DNA of 35,578 nt from Clostridia bacterium. GTDB lineage: Bacteria; Bacillota; Clostridia; Oscillospirales; CAG-272. Numbering within the stretch: the first letter of the stretch is position 1; the number at the start of each line of letters is the position of its first letter. Positions 17,806 to 24,986 of the stretch are shown piece after piece. The position numbers were made by a program, and so were the translations under genes. A model generated the notes under the pieces. The model ran no database searches. It had not been told where the DNA came from and was given only the letters and a program-made list of their open reading frames with translations. The DNA is taken from contig JAFTIL010000054.1 of assembly GCA_017456905.1 (NCBI GenBank), positions 1 through 35,578 of the forward strand. Direction: 5' to 3'.

Positions 17806-17869
17806 AGTGCTTCCTTTCCAACGGCAGGGCCGTTCTTTTTTCGTCGGTCAAAGACGATCCTTTGTCTTA

Positions 17870-19000
17870 TTATGATATCCTCACAAGACTCAGCAATTCC
17901 TTGACGATGGTCTCGTTGGCTTCGGGGACGGCGAACTGCTCGTAAATATCCTTTGACATAGCCTTACGGCGGTCGGGATCATTCAAGAGTTCTTTAACAG
18001 ATCGGGTCAAGGTGCCGCCCTTGAGGGTCTTTTCTTCAACACAAATACCCGCTCCCTTGTCGTGAAGGGCCATGGCATTTTTGTACTGGTGGTTATCGGC
18101 CACGTAAGGAGAGGGCACCAGCACAGCGGCCTTTTTCATGAGGGCCAGCTCGGAGATGGACATGGCACCTGCACGGGAGACCACCAGGTCGGCGGCGGCC
18201 ATGCGGACGGGCATATCGTAAATATAATCCAAAAGGGTGAGACGGGGATGATCGGCAAGCCCGTACTCCTGAGCCATGCCGCAGATACGGTCATAGTCCC
18301 GCTTCCCTGCCGCGTGGCAGAAATAGGTGTTGGGGTATTCATGAGAGAGGGTCTGCCACATATTCATGACAGCCTCGTTGACGTACTCAGCACCCAAGCT
18401 ACCGCCGAAGGAGAGGACGTAAACGGCGTTTTCGGGAATGCCCAAGGTCTTTCTCGCCTCGGCGCGGGATATCTGCCCGAAACCTGCCATCATGGGATTT
18501 CCCACGCGAACCACTCGCTTGTCACCCGCAAGGCACAGCTTTTCGGCTGTTTCGGGGAAATTGATCAAAATCTTATCCACCTTTTTCTTCACTTGACAGA
18601 TGGCCTTACCTGGAAGAGCGTTGGACTCGTGGACAGCAGTGGGGATGCCCATAGCGGCGCCCACACTGACCACAGGCCAGCAAGCGTAACCTCCTGTACC
18701 TACAATGAGGTCGGGTTTGAATTCCTTGATGACCGCTTTAGCTTCGCCTCTGGATCTGAGCATGACGAAGGGAAGGCGGAGGTTGACGGGAGAAAACACG
18801 GGCCTGCGGAGGCCGCGGATATGGATACAGCGGAGCTCGTAGCCCGCACGGGGGATGAGATCTCCTGCTTTGTCCGTAGAAAGTGCGGAGGCTGCGAAAA
18901 GGATCTCGGTTTTGGGGTCATGGGAAGTCAAAGCGGCGGCGATAGCCAAGGCGGGGTTGACGTGACCCGCGGTGCCGCCTCCTGTGAGAAGCACTTTCAT
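17870..19000 (-). CDS. murG: UDP-GlcNAc:lipid I GlcNAc transferase MurG
   Basis: A 376-residue GT28 glycosyltransferase that adds GlcNAc to lipid I to form lipid II on the inner membrane face. It begins MKVLLTGGGTAGHVNPALAI (first G loop), has GTGGYACWPVV (second), SFGGSLGAEYVNEAV (third), and the donor-binding VSRAGAMSISELALMKKAAVLVPSP. The start at 19000 is placed by AAAGGA before the canonical MKVLLTGGG; upstream in-frame sequence to 19108 runs into a repeat element and is not coding. It is separated from ftsW by a mobile-type repeat of about 294 bases, and no murB or murC follows. Confidence 0.98.
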   Translation of the reverse strand: MKVLLTGGGTAGHVNPALAIAAALTSHDPKTEILFAASALSTDKAGDLIPRAGYELRCIHIRGLRRPVFSPVNLRLPFVMLRSRGEAKAVIKEFKPDLIVGTGGYACWPVVSVGAAMGIPTAVHESNALPGKAICQVKKKVDKILINFPETAEKLCLAGDKRVVRVGNPMMAGFGQISRAEARKTLGIPENAVYVLSFGGSLGAEYVNEAVMNMWQTLSHEYPNTYFCHAAGKRDYDRICGMAQEYGLADHPRLTLLDYIYDMPVRMAAADLVVSRAGAMSISELALMKKAAVLVPSPYVADNHQYKNAMALHDKGAGICVEEKTLKGGTLTRSVKELLNDPDRRKAMSKDIYEQFAVPEANETIVKELLSLVRIS

Positions 19001-19038
19001 AGGGTAATCCTTTCTTTGAATTGATGTTTGGGGGAGCG

Positions 19039-19332
19039 TAAATTGTTGTTTAACGGAGGAGTACGCCAAGGGGAACTTTTTACAAAAAGTTCCCCTTGAA
19101 CCCCTCAAAAACCTTTATCGCAAAGAATTTGCCAAGAGATCAAACAGCGGGTAGAAATTGTAAAGTTCTTGACCCATCGGGGGATATTCGCATAATAGCA
19201 AGCGCCCCGTTTGCCGCCCATGTGGGGCCCCTACCCCACAGCGATATCTCAACATTGTTTCGCGGGATGTGGTTCACATTGGTTGAACATCCCCGGCGTT
19301 GGCTGCCGGCACTGCCGGCAAACAACAATTTA
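19039..19332. repeat. MITE-like element with TAAATTGTTGTTT inverted ends
   Basis: The block between murG and ftsW is bounded by TAAATTGTTGTTT (19039-19051) and its reverse complement (19320-19332). Inside are a GGGGAACTTTTT/AAAAAGTTCCCC hairpin (about 19070-19096) and a GCCGGCA palindrome beside the right end. It has no coding capacity, so it looks like a non-autonomous mobile element. Its right terminal TAA serves as the stop codon of ftsW. Related ends occur at 32264-32303 and 35422-35434. Confidence 0.75.
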
Positions 19333-20649
19333 TCTCTTCTGATACGAATATCTTGAGATGGCCAAAATGATGCCCATTTCAAAGAGCTGGAGGATGATGG
19401 CAGTACCGCCCGAGGAGAAGAAGGGCAAGGCGATACCCGTATTGGGCATGGAATTGGTCACAACGGCGATGTTGAGAATTGTCTGAAGCGCCACCTTCAA
19501 CACCAGGCCGTAAACCACGATGCTACAGAATTTATCGGGGGATTTGGCGGCGATCTTAAAGCCGCGCCAAACGAGAAGCCCAAAGAGCACCACGGTGCAG
19601 ACAGCGCCGATGAAACCCAGTTCCTCGCAGACAATGGTGAAGATAAAGTCGTTCTGAGGCTGAGAGACGTAACCGTATTTTTGTTGACTGTTGCCCAGTC
19701 CTTTTCCGAAGAAGCCGCCCGAGCCGATGGCGTTGAGTCCCTGAAGGGTCTGCCATGCAGAACCGAGGGGATCCACGTCCTCAATGAACAGCCAGGTAAT
19801 GACACGGGTCTGGGCGTAGTCGGATACGGCCAGCACCAAAAGCACACCTACCAAGCAGATGCCCACGATCCATGCGAGGTACTTCCCTCTCGTGCCGCCG
19901 ATAAACATGGTGGCAAGGCCCAAAAGACCGATAATGATAATACCCGACAAATGTCTTTCCAGCATGACGAGAACACAGATGAAGCCAAAGATCACCATGG
20001 GATAGATCACGCCGTAGCGCAGGTGACCGCCGAACTTCTGATGATTTTTGATCTGCTTTTCGTATTTGCTCATGACCAGGGCTATGACCATGATGACGGC
20101 CATTTTGGCAATCTCGGAGGGCTGGACCGACACGGGGCCGATCTGTATCCATCGGGTGGCTCCCGAGCCATAGCTGGAGCCGATGATCAACACCAAAAGC
20201 AGGAGCAGGACCGCACCCACGTATGCCGCCACGCCGAACATCCGCCAGAACCAAGGACGGGCCTTCAGCACAAAGGGGATGGCGGCGACAACGCCAATGA
20301 GCAGATATATGATATGGCGCTTAAAATAATATGCGCTGTCGCCATGATACTGATCTGCATACACCGAGCTGGCGCTGTAGGCCATAACGGCACCAAACAC
20401 CGTCAAAGCAATAACGATAAACAGGAAGGGGAGGTCGATACCTCCCTTGACCAGAACACGGGGGGCGGTGTCCTCGGGGGGACTATGGATGGGCCGAGTG
20501 AAAAGCGGATCCTCGGGTGCCATTTTTTTGTCCAGGGTGTCGCCCAGACGATCCACGCCGTGACGCAGATTATCCACCGTTTGGTCTACCTTTTTACCAA
20601 GGTCACCAAAGGAAAAGCCCTTCTTTTTGGGGTCTTGCTCGTTACCCAT
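19330..20649 (-). CDS. ftsW: Septal peptidoglycan polymerase FtsW (SEDS)
   Basis: A 439-residue SEDS-family glycosyltransferase that polymerises lipid II at the septum together with its class B PBP. About ten membrane segments begin at residue 70. Family motifs visible are YSASSVYA near the first helix, SYGSGATRWIQIGPVSVQPSEIAKMAVI, ERHLSGIIIIG, GLGNSQQKYGYVSQPQNDFIFTIVCEELGF and SMPNTGIALPFFSSGGTAII. An unusual cytoplasmic N-terminal extension of about 68 residues (KKVDQTVDNLRHGVDRLGDT, amphipathic) precedes the first helix; FtsW is normally 370-400 residues. AAAGGAGGT before the ATG fixes the start. The stop codon TAA is the first three bases of a repeat element. Confidence 0.97.
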   Translation of the reverse strand: MGNEQDPKKKGFSFGDLGKKVDQTVDNLRHGVDRLGDTLDKKMAPEDPLFTRPIHSPPEDTAPRVLVKGGIDLPFLFIVIALTVFGAVMAYSASSVYADQYHGDSAYYFKRHIIYLLIGVVAAIPFVLKARPWFWRMFGVAAYVGAVLLLLLVLIIGSSYGSGATRWIQIGPVSVQPSEIAKMAVIMVIALVMSKYEKQIKNHQKFGGHLRYGVIYPMVIFGFICVLVMLERHLSGIIIIGLLGLATMFIGGTRGKYLAWIVGICLVGVLLVLAVSDYAQTRVITWLFIEDVDPLGSAWQTLQGLNAIGSGGFFGKGLGNSQQKYGYVSQPQNDFIFTIVCEELGFIGAVCTVVLFGLLVWRGFKIAAKSPDKFCSIVVYGLVLKVALQTILNIAVVTNSMPNTGIALPFFSSGGTAIILQLFEMGIILAISRYSYQKR

Positions 20650-20679
20650 GCCGCACCTCCTTTCGATGTATTGTAAGAT

Positions 20680-21759
20680 TTATTGCAAGCTGTAGGAAAC
20701 CCAAATACCAAGCCCTGCCAACGCGCAAAACAGAAGTGACACACCGGCAAACAGTGCCACGATCTGCACTTCCTTCCAACCGCACTTTTCAAAATGATGA
20801 TGCACGGGTGCCATTTTGAAGAGGCGCTTGCCATGGGTCAGCTTGTAGTAATAGCGTTGAATGAGGCTGGACAGCATATCCAGGACGAAGACAAAGCCTG
20901 CCAGCACAAAGAGCAGAAGCTGTCCCTCGGCCACAGCACAGCCCATGATGACGCCCCCCAAAAACAGAGAGCCCGTATCACCCATGAACATCTTGGCGGG
21001 ATGGAAATTATAGATCAAGAAGCCCAGCATTCCGCCAAGGAGAGCCGCCGAGATAAAACTCACGCCCGCGTCTGTGCAACGGTCAAAGCCAAAGGTCAGA
21101 TCATAGAAAAGCATAAAGACCGCAACGACAGCACAGACCGATGAGGCCAGTCCGTCCAGGCCGTCCGTAATGTTGGTTGCGTTGACAAAGCCCACCAGGA
21201 CGATGAGGTAGACGGGATAAGCGAACCACTTGAGGTCGGGCGCCCAGTGAGTGAAGGGGATGCGGAGGGTGGTCTCTAAATTGCCCGTGATGGCCATCAT
21301 GGCGATGAACGCACCTGCGGCCACAAACTGAAGGATGAGCTTTTGGATCTCGGTCAACCCTTCATTCTGTTTTTTTAAGAGCTTACAACGGTCGTCGATA
21401 AAGCCGATCATGGCATTAAACACGGCGTAGCAGACCACCAGAGCGAAAGGGATGAGGTCAAGACCCGCCTTCTTTATAGTGAAGGCAACGGCCACAGCCA
21501 CCATACACAGAAGGAAAGGGATGATAAAGCTGATACCGCCCATGGTAGGGGTGCCGGTTTTACCCATATGCCATTGAGGACCGTCTTCGCGGATGATCTG
21601 CCCCACCTTTTTGGCGCGGAGAATGGGCAGAATGATCTTACCCGTAAGAGCGGTGAGGAGGAAGGATAACGCCAAGGTGGCAAAAACAGAAATCAAATAC
21701 AACTTCGAGGGTACAGTCGGGCACGTTGTCAATGCCACGTTCGCAAAATTCAACAGCAT
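20680..21759 (-). CDS. mraY: Phospho-N-acetylmuramoyl-pentapeptide transferase MraY
   Basis: A 359-residue integral membrane enzyme that transfers phospho-MurNAc-pentapeptide to undecaprenyl phosphate, making lipid I. Conserved parts are GKTGTPTMGGISFIIP, FIDDRCKLLKKQNEGLT (catalytic Asp pair), NATNITDGLDGLASS, FMGDTGSLFLGGVIMG and MAPVHHHFEKCGWKE. About ten hydrophobic segments are visible. GTGAGGA before the ATG supports the start. It sits between murF and ftsW with 20 and 30 base gaps. murD, which in many relatives follows mraY, is absent. Confidence 0.98.
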   Translation of the reverse strand: MLLNFANVALTTCPTVPSKLYLISVFATLALSFLLTALTGKIILPILRAKKVGQIIREDGPQWHMGKTGTPTMGGISFIIPFLLCMVAVAVAFTIKKAGLDLIPFALVVCYAVFNAMIGFIDDRCKLLKKQNEGLTEIQKLILQFVAAGAFIAMMAITGNLETTLRIPFTHWAPDLKWFAYPVYLIVLVGFVNATNITDGLDGLASSVCAVVAVFMLFYDLTFGFDRCTDAGVSFISAALLGGMLGFLIYNFHPAKMFMGDTGSLFLGGVIMGCAVAEGQLLLFVLAGFVFVLDMLSSLIQRYYYKLTHGKRLFKMAPVHHHFEKCGWKEVQIVALFAGVSLLFCALAGLGIWVSYSLQ

Positions 21760-21779
21760 TTTTATTCCTCACTTATCTA

Positions 21780-23207
21780 TCAGTCATTTGATTTTACAGC
21801 CTTGGCGATGACCTCAAGGGTCATGGCGCGGCTGGCCTTGAACAGGACAGTATCTCCTTCTCGAAGCAGGGTCTTGAGGTGGCGGACGGCGTCCTCGTAA
21901 GGCGCGGGATCTCGGCTGACGAAAACACGGTCAGTGGGAAGCGCTTCGGTGGCCCCTCTTGCGATCTCGGAGCCCAATTCACCCACGGTGACAAGGTACA
22001 CTTCCCCATTTTCACGGGAAAGCTCGGCCACCTTTTGGCCCACGGCACGGTGGAGGGCGATGGTATTATCTCCCAGTTCCTTCATGTCGCCCAGGACGGC
22101 GATCATGCGTCCCTTTGCTGTGAGCTTCAACACCGACAGAGCGGCGGCCATGGATTCGGGAGCGGCGTTATAGCAGTCCTCGATATAGGTCACCCGGTCT
22201 TCGGTCGTGATATTTTGGCGCATCCCCGCAGGCCGGTAGGTAGACAAACCGCATTTGATGCGCTCATGGGTCATACCGCGGAGGACCCCCACGGCGGCGG
22301 CGAAGGCGGCGGCCCACACCATATGATACCCCACAGCGGGGAGAGTCAATCCGCTGAGCACGCCATTTGGGGTATGCAGATCAAAGATCATGCCGCCCTC
22401 CTTGGCGGTGATAGCGTCAGCGTAGAAGTCAGCGGTGGCATCCGAAAGAGATACCCTCAGGCAAGTGATGCCTCGCTCACGGCAAAAACCGTGGGCTTGG
22501 TGCAGAAGGGGTTCATCGCCGTTAATGAGCAGGGTGCTTCCCTGTCTCATACCCTCAATGATCTCCAGCTTGGCCGTAGCGATACCCTCGCGGCTCCCCA
22601 GGTGCTCCATGTGGGAGGTGCCGATATTGATGATACAGGCCACGTCGGGGTGAACCACACGGGTCATGGACTGAATTTCACCAAAGCCGCTCATACCCAT
22701 TTCCAGGACAGCAGCGGTGTGGTCGCGGCTGATCTCGGTCACCGACAGGGGGAGACCGATGGTGCTGTTATAATTGCCGTCCTTCTTGAAAAGACGTTCT
22801 TCTTGGCTGAGGACGGCGGCCAGGCACTCCTTGGTGGTGGTTTTGCCCACGCTACCGGTCACGGCTACGGTAAAAAGGTCGGCTAAAAATTCGTTTTTAT
22901 AAGCCTCGGCCAGCTTGCCCATGGCAGTGACGGTATCGGGCACCACGACGGCGCAAAGAGCCTCCCCGGGCTGCTTTTGACAAAGCACAGCACGGCAACC
23001 CAGCTTCATAGCGGCCGAGATATAGTTATGCCCGTCCACCCGTTCACCCACAATGGCGCAAAACAAAGTTTCGGCGTCAGCCTCACGGGAATCAGTACAA
23101 ATATAGCGAATATCGGGAACTGCTTTCCCGTCGGTCATGAGCACACCGTCCGTGGCTTTGGCGATCCACGAGAGGGTCAGGGGGGCTTCCTGTATCTTGA
23201 TTTTCAT
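21780..23207 (-). CDS. murF: UDP-MurNAc-tripeptide:D-Ala-D-Ala ligase MurF
   Basis: About 475 residues. It adds D-Ala-D-Ala to the UDP-MurNAc-tripeptide in the cytoplasm using ATP. The ATP loop is TGSVGKTTTKE, followed by NYNSTIGLPLSV, LEMGMSGFGEI and NIGTSHMEHLGS, all typical of MurF. The C-terminal domain contains YIEDCYNAAPESMAAAL. Two starts are possible: ATG at 23207 (MKIKIQEA) and ATG at 23219 (MDIDMKIK). I list 23207 by comparison with the other two copies of the leader repeat, where the corresponding second ATG is used; here the repeat has lost its clear GGAG (reads GGATATTGAT), so this is uncertain. It lies between murE and mraY in the dcw operon. Confidence 0.95.
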   Translation of the reverse strand: MKIKIQEAPLTLSWIAKATDGVLMTDGKAVPDIRYICTDSREADAETLFCAIVGERVDGHNYISAAMKLGCRAVLCQKQPGEALCAVVVPDTVTAMGKLAEAYKNEFLADLFTVAVTGSVGKTTTKECLAAVLSQEERLFKKDGNYNSTIGLPLSVTEISRDHTAAVLEMGMSGFGEIQSMTRVVHPDVACIINIGTSHMEHLGSREGIATAKLEIIEGMRQGSTLLINGDEPLLHQAHGFCRERGITCLRVSLSDATADFYADAITAKEGGMIFDLHTPNGVLSGLTLPAVGYHMVWAAAFAAAVGVLRGMTHERIKCGLSTYRPAGMRQNITTEDRVTYIEDCYNAAPESMAAALSVLKLTAKGRMIAVLGDMKELGDNTIALHRAVGQKVAELSRENGEVYLVTVGELGSEIARGATEALPTDRVFVSRDPAPYEDAVRHLKTLLREGDTVLFKASRAMTLEVIAKAVKSND

Positions 23208-23298
23208 ATCAATATCCATTCTGCCGCCTTTGGCGGCACAAATATACTTCGCGTGAAACAGTGAACTTCGATTTTAGGTCCCCGAGCTTTCACGCTAT
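23208..23298 (-). repeat. Leader repeat, copy 2 (upstream of murF)
   Basis: Read on the - strand it contains GCGTGAAAGCTCGG, then GTTCACTGTTTCACGC, TATATTTGTGCCGCC, the palindrome GCCGCC/GGCGGC and AGAATGGATATTGAT just before the murF ATG. It matches the copies before the patB-like gene and spoIIIAG in segment order, but it lacks the central part. Confidence 0.7.
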
Positions 23299-23316
23299 CA
23301 CTCTTTTCGGTATGGT

Positions 23317-24897
23317 CTACCCGTGTTGCTTCGGGTGATATCTTTCGGCGGCCTCGATCACCAACTCTCGCTCGGAGAAGGGATGACGGCCGTTTTTGTC
23401 AATTTCATAGGTTTCATGTCCTTTACCTGCCAGGAGGATCATATCACCTCTGCGGGCATACCGGACGGCGTATCGAATGGCCTCGCGGCGGTCGGGGATG
23501 ACCACGTGATTACAAGTGGGATCCATACCGACCAGGATATTCTCAATGATGGACAGGGGATCCTCGGTGCGGCTGTTGTCGGAGGTCACGATGACCGCAT
23601 CTGCCAATTGGGAGGCCACGGCGGCCATGAGGGGGCGTTTTTGGGGGTCGCGGTCACCGCCGCACCCAAAGAGAAGGACGATGCGCTCCCCTCGGCGACG
23701 GAATCGCTTGGCCGTGGTGAGCAAATTTTCCAGAGCATCGGGAGTATGGGCATAATCCAAAAAGACGGAAAAGCCCACGTGTTCAGCCAAAGGAACCCGC
23801 TCCATACGGCCCGGGACGCCTGAGAAGGTCTGTAAGGCCTCTTTGATGCAAGCGGGAGATACACCCAGAGAGAGGGCAGTCACAGCCGCCTCCATGGAAT
23901 TGGTGACGGTAAAACTCCCGGGAACGGGACAGGTCACCCGAAGGCGTGCGCGGGGGGACATCAGGCGATATTCAATGCCCTCCGATCCCATGAGCTTGAT
24001 TTGCCCTGCATACACACGGTTACAGCACCGTCCTGCATGATGGGTATCCACGCATTGATACATGGGAGAGGTGTGGCAGATATACCAGGTCTCGGCGGAA
24101 GTGGCGGGGTCGCTGATGAGCCGTTCCCCAAAGGGATCGTCGGCATTGACCACGGCGGTGCGACAGGAGGTGAACAAACGTCGCTTGGCGGCGTAATAAT
24201 CCTCCATGGTGCCGTGCATATCCAAATGCTCGGGGGTAAGGTTGGTAAACACGGCGCGATCAAAGGCAAGCGGCGCCGTTTTATGCAACAGAAGTGCGTG
24301 GGAGGTGACCTCCATGACCACCACGGGGCGCTCGCTGTACCTCTCCCCTTCCCTCGCCATGGCGGCGAGGATGGCATACAGCTCCTCGGGGTCGGGGGTC
24401 GTCATGTTGGCGACCTCGTTTTGAGAACGAATGCCCAGCGGTTGTCCCGAAAGCCCGACGATACCCACGGTGCCAATGAGCCCTACGGGCATACCAGCGC
24501 ATTTCAGGATATGGGCCAGCATAGCAGAAACCGAGGTTTTGCCATTGGTGCCCGTCACACCCACAAGGGTAAGTCCTTTCGCGGGATGGCCATGCCAAGC
24601 GTCGCATAGCAGGGCCAGCGCCAGGCGGGGCTCTTCGTGAGGGATATGGATGACCCCTGTGGGAACAGAAGCATGGGAATGAGCCACCACGGCTACGGCC
24701 CCTCGAGCAACAGCCTCGGGGATATATTTTGCGCCGTCGGTATGGAAGCCGTCAATGGCGACGAACAGGTATCCTTGTGACACACGGCGGGAATCCGAGG
24801 TCACACCGAGGACGTTAATATGCTCCGTCAAGGGTGGCGGTGAAAGTCCTGCTTGAACGCAGAGGGTTGCGAGGGAAATGCTTGTTTTCTCTGACAT
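23317..24897 (-). CDS. murE: UDP-MurNAc-dipeptide ligase MurE (meso-DAP type likely)
   Basis: A 526-residue cytoplasmic Mur ligase adding the third amino acid of the stem peptide. It has the N-terminal SDSRRVSQGYLFVAIDGFHTDG, the ATP loop VTGTNGKTSVSAML, EVTSHALLLHK, FTNLTPEHLDMHGTMEDYYAAK and FLDYAHTPDAL. The amino-acid specificity motif reads DNSRTEDP where meso-diaminopimelate enzymes have DNPR; the key Arg is kept, so meso-DAP is the best guess, and a Lys enzyme would not have it. The start at 24897 is chosen because AAAGGAG lies 8 bases upstream; a GTG at 24906 is too close to that site. It follows spoVD, as in many Firmicutes. Confidence 0.97.
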   Translation of the reverse strand: MSEKTSISLATLCVQAGLSPPPLTEHINVLGVTSDSRRVSQGYLFVAIDGFHTDGAKYIPEAVARGAVAVVAHSHASVPTGVIHIPHEEPRLALALLCDAWHGHPAKGLTLVGVTGTNGKTSVSAMLAHILKCAGMPVGLIGTVGIVGLSGQPLGIRSQNEVANMTTPDPEELYAILAAMAREGERYSERPVVVMEVTSHALLLHKTAPLAFDRAVFTNLTPEHLDMHGTMEDYYAAKRRLFTSCRTAVVNADDPFGERLISDPATSAETWYICHTSPMYQCVDTHHAGRCCNRVYAGQIKLMGSEGIEYRLMSPRARLRVTCPVPGSFTVTNSMEAAVTALSLGVSPACIKEALQTFSGVPGRMERVPLAEHVGFSVFLDYAHTPDALENLLTTAKRFRRRGERIVLLFGCGGDRDPQKRPLMAAVASQLADAVIVTSDNSRTEDPLSIIENILVGMDPTCNHVVIPDRREAIRYAVRYARRGDMILLAGKGHETYEIDKNGRHPFSERELVIEAAERYHPKQHG

Positions 24898-24986
24898 GAC
24901 GGTCACTCCTTTGGGCCAGGGTGATACACGTCCTTGGTTTTATACGTCAGGCAGGTGGGATTTGCCGTTTGGGTAACAATTAAGCC

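Noticed and set aside
19069-19096. Hairpin between ftsW and murG as a terminator
   Set aside because: The stem is strong but no T run follows on either strand, and murG must be transcribed through it.
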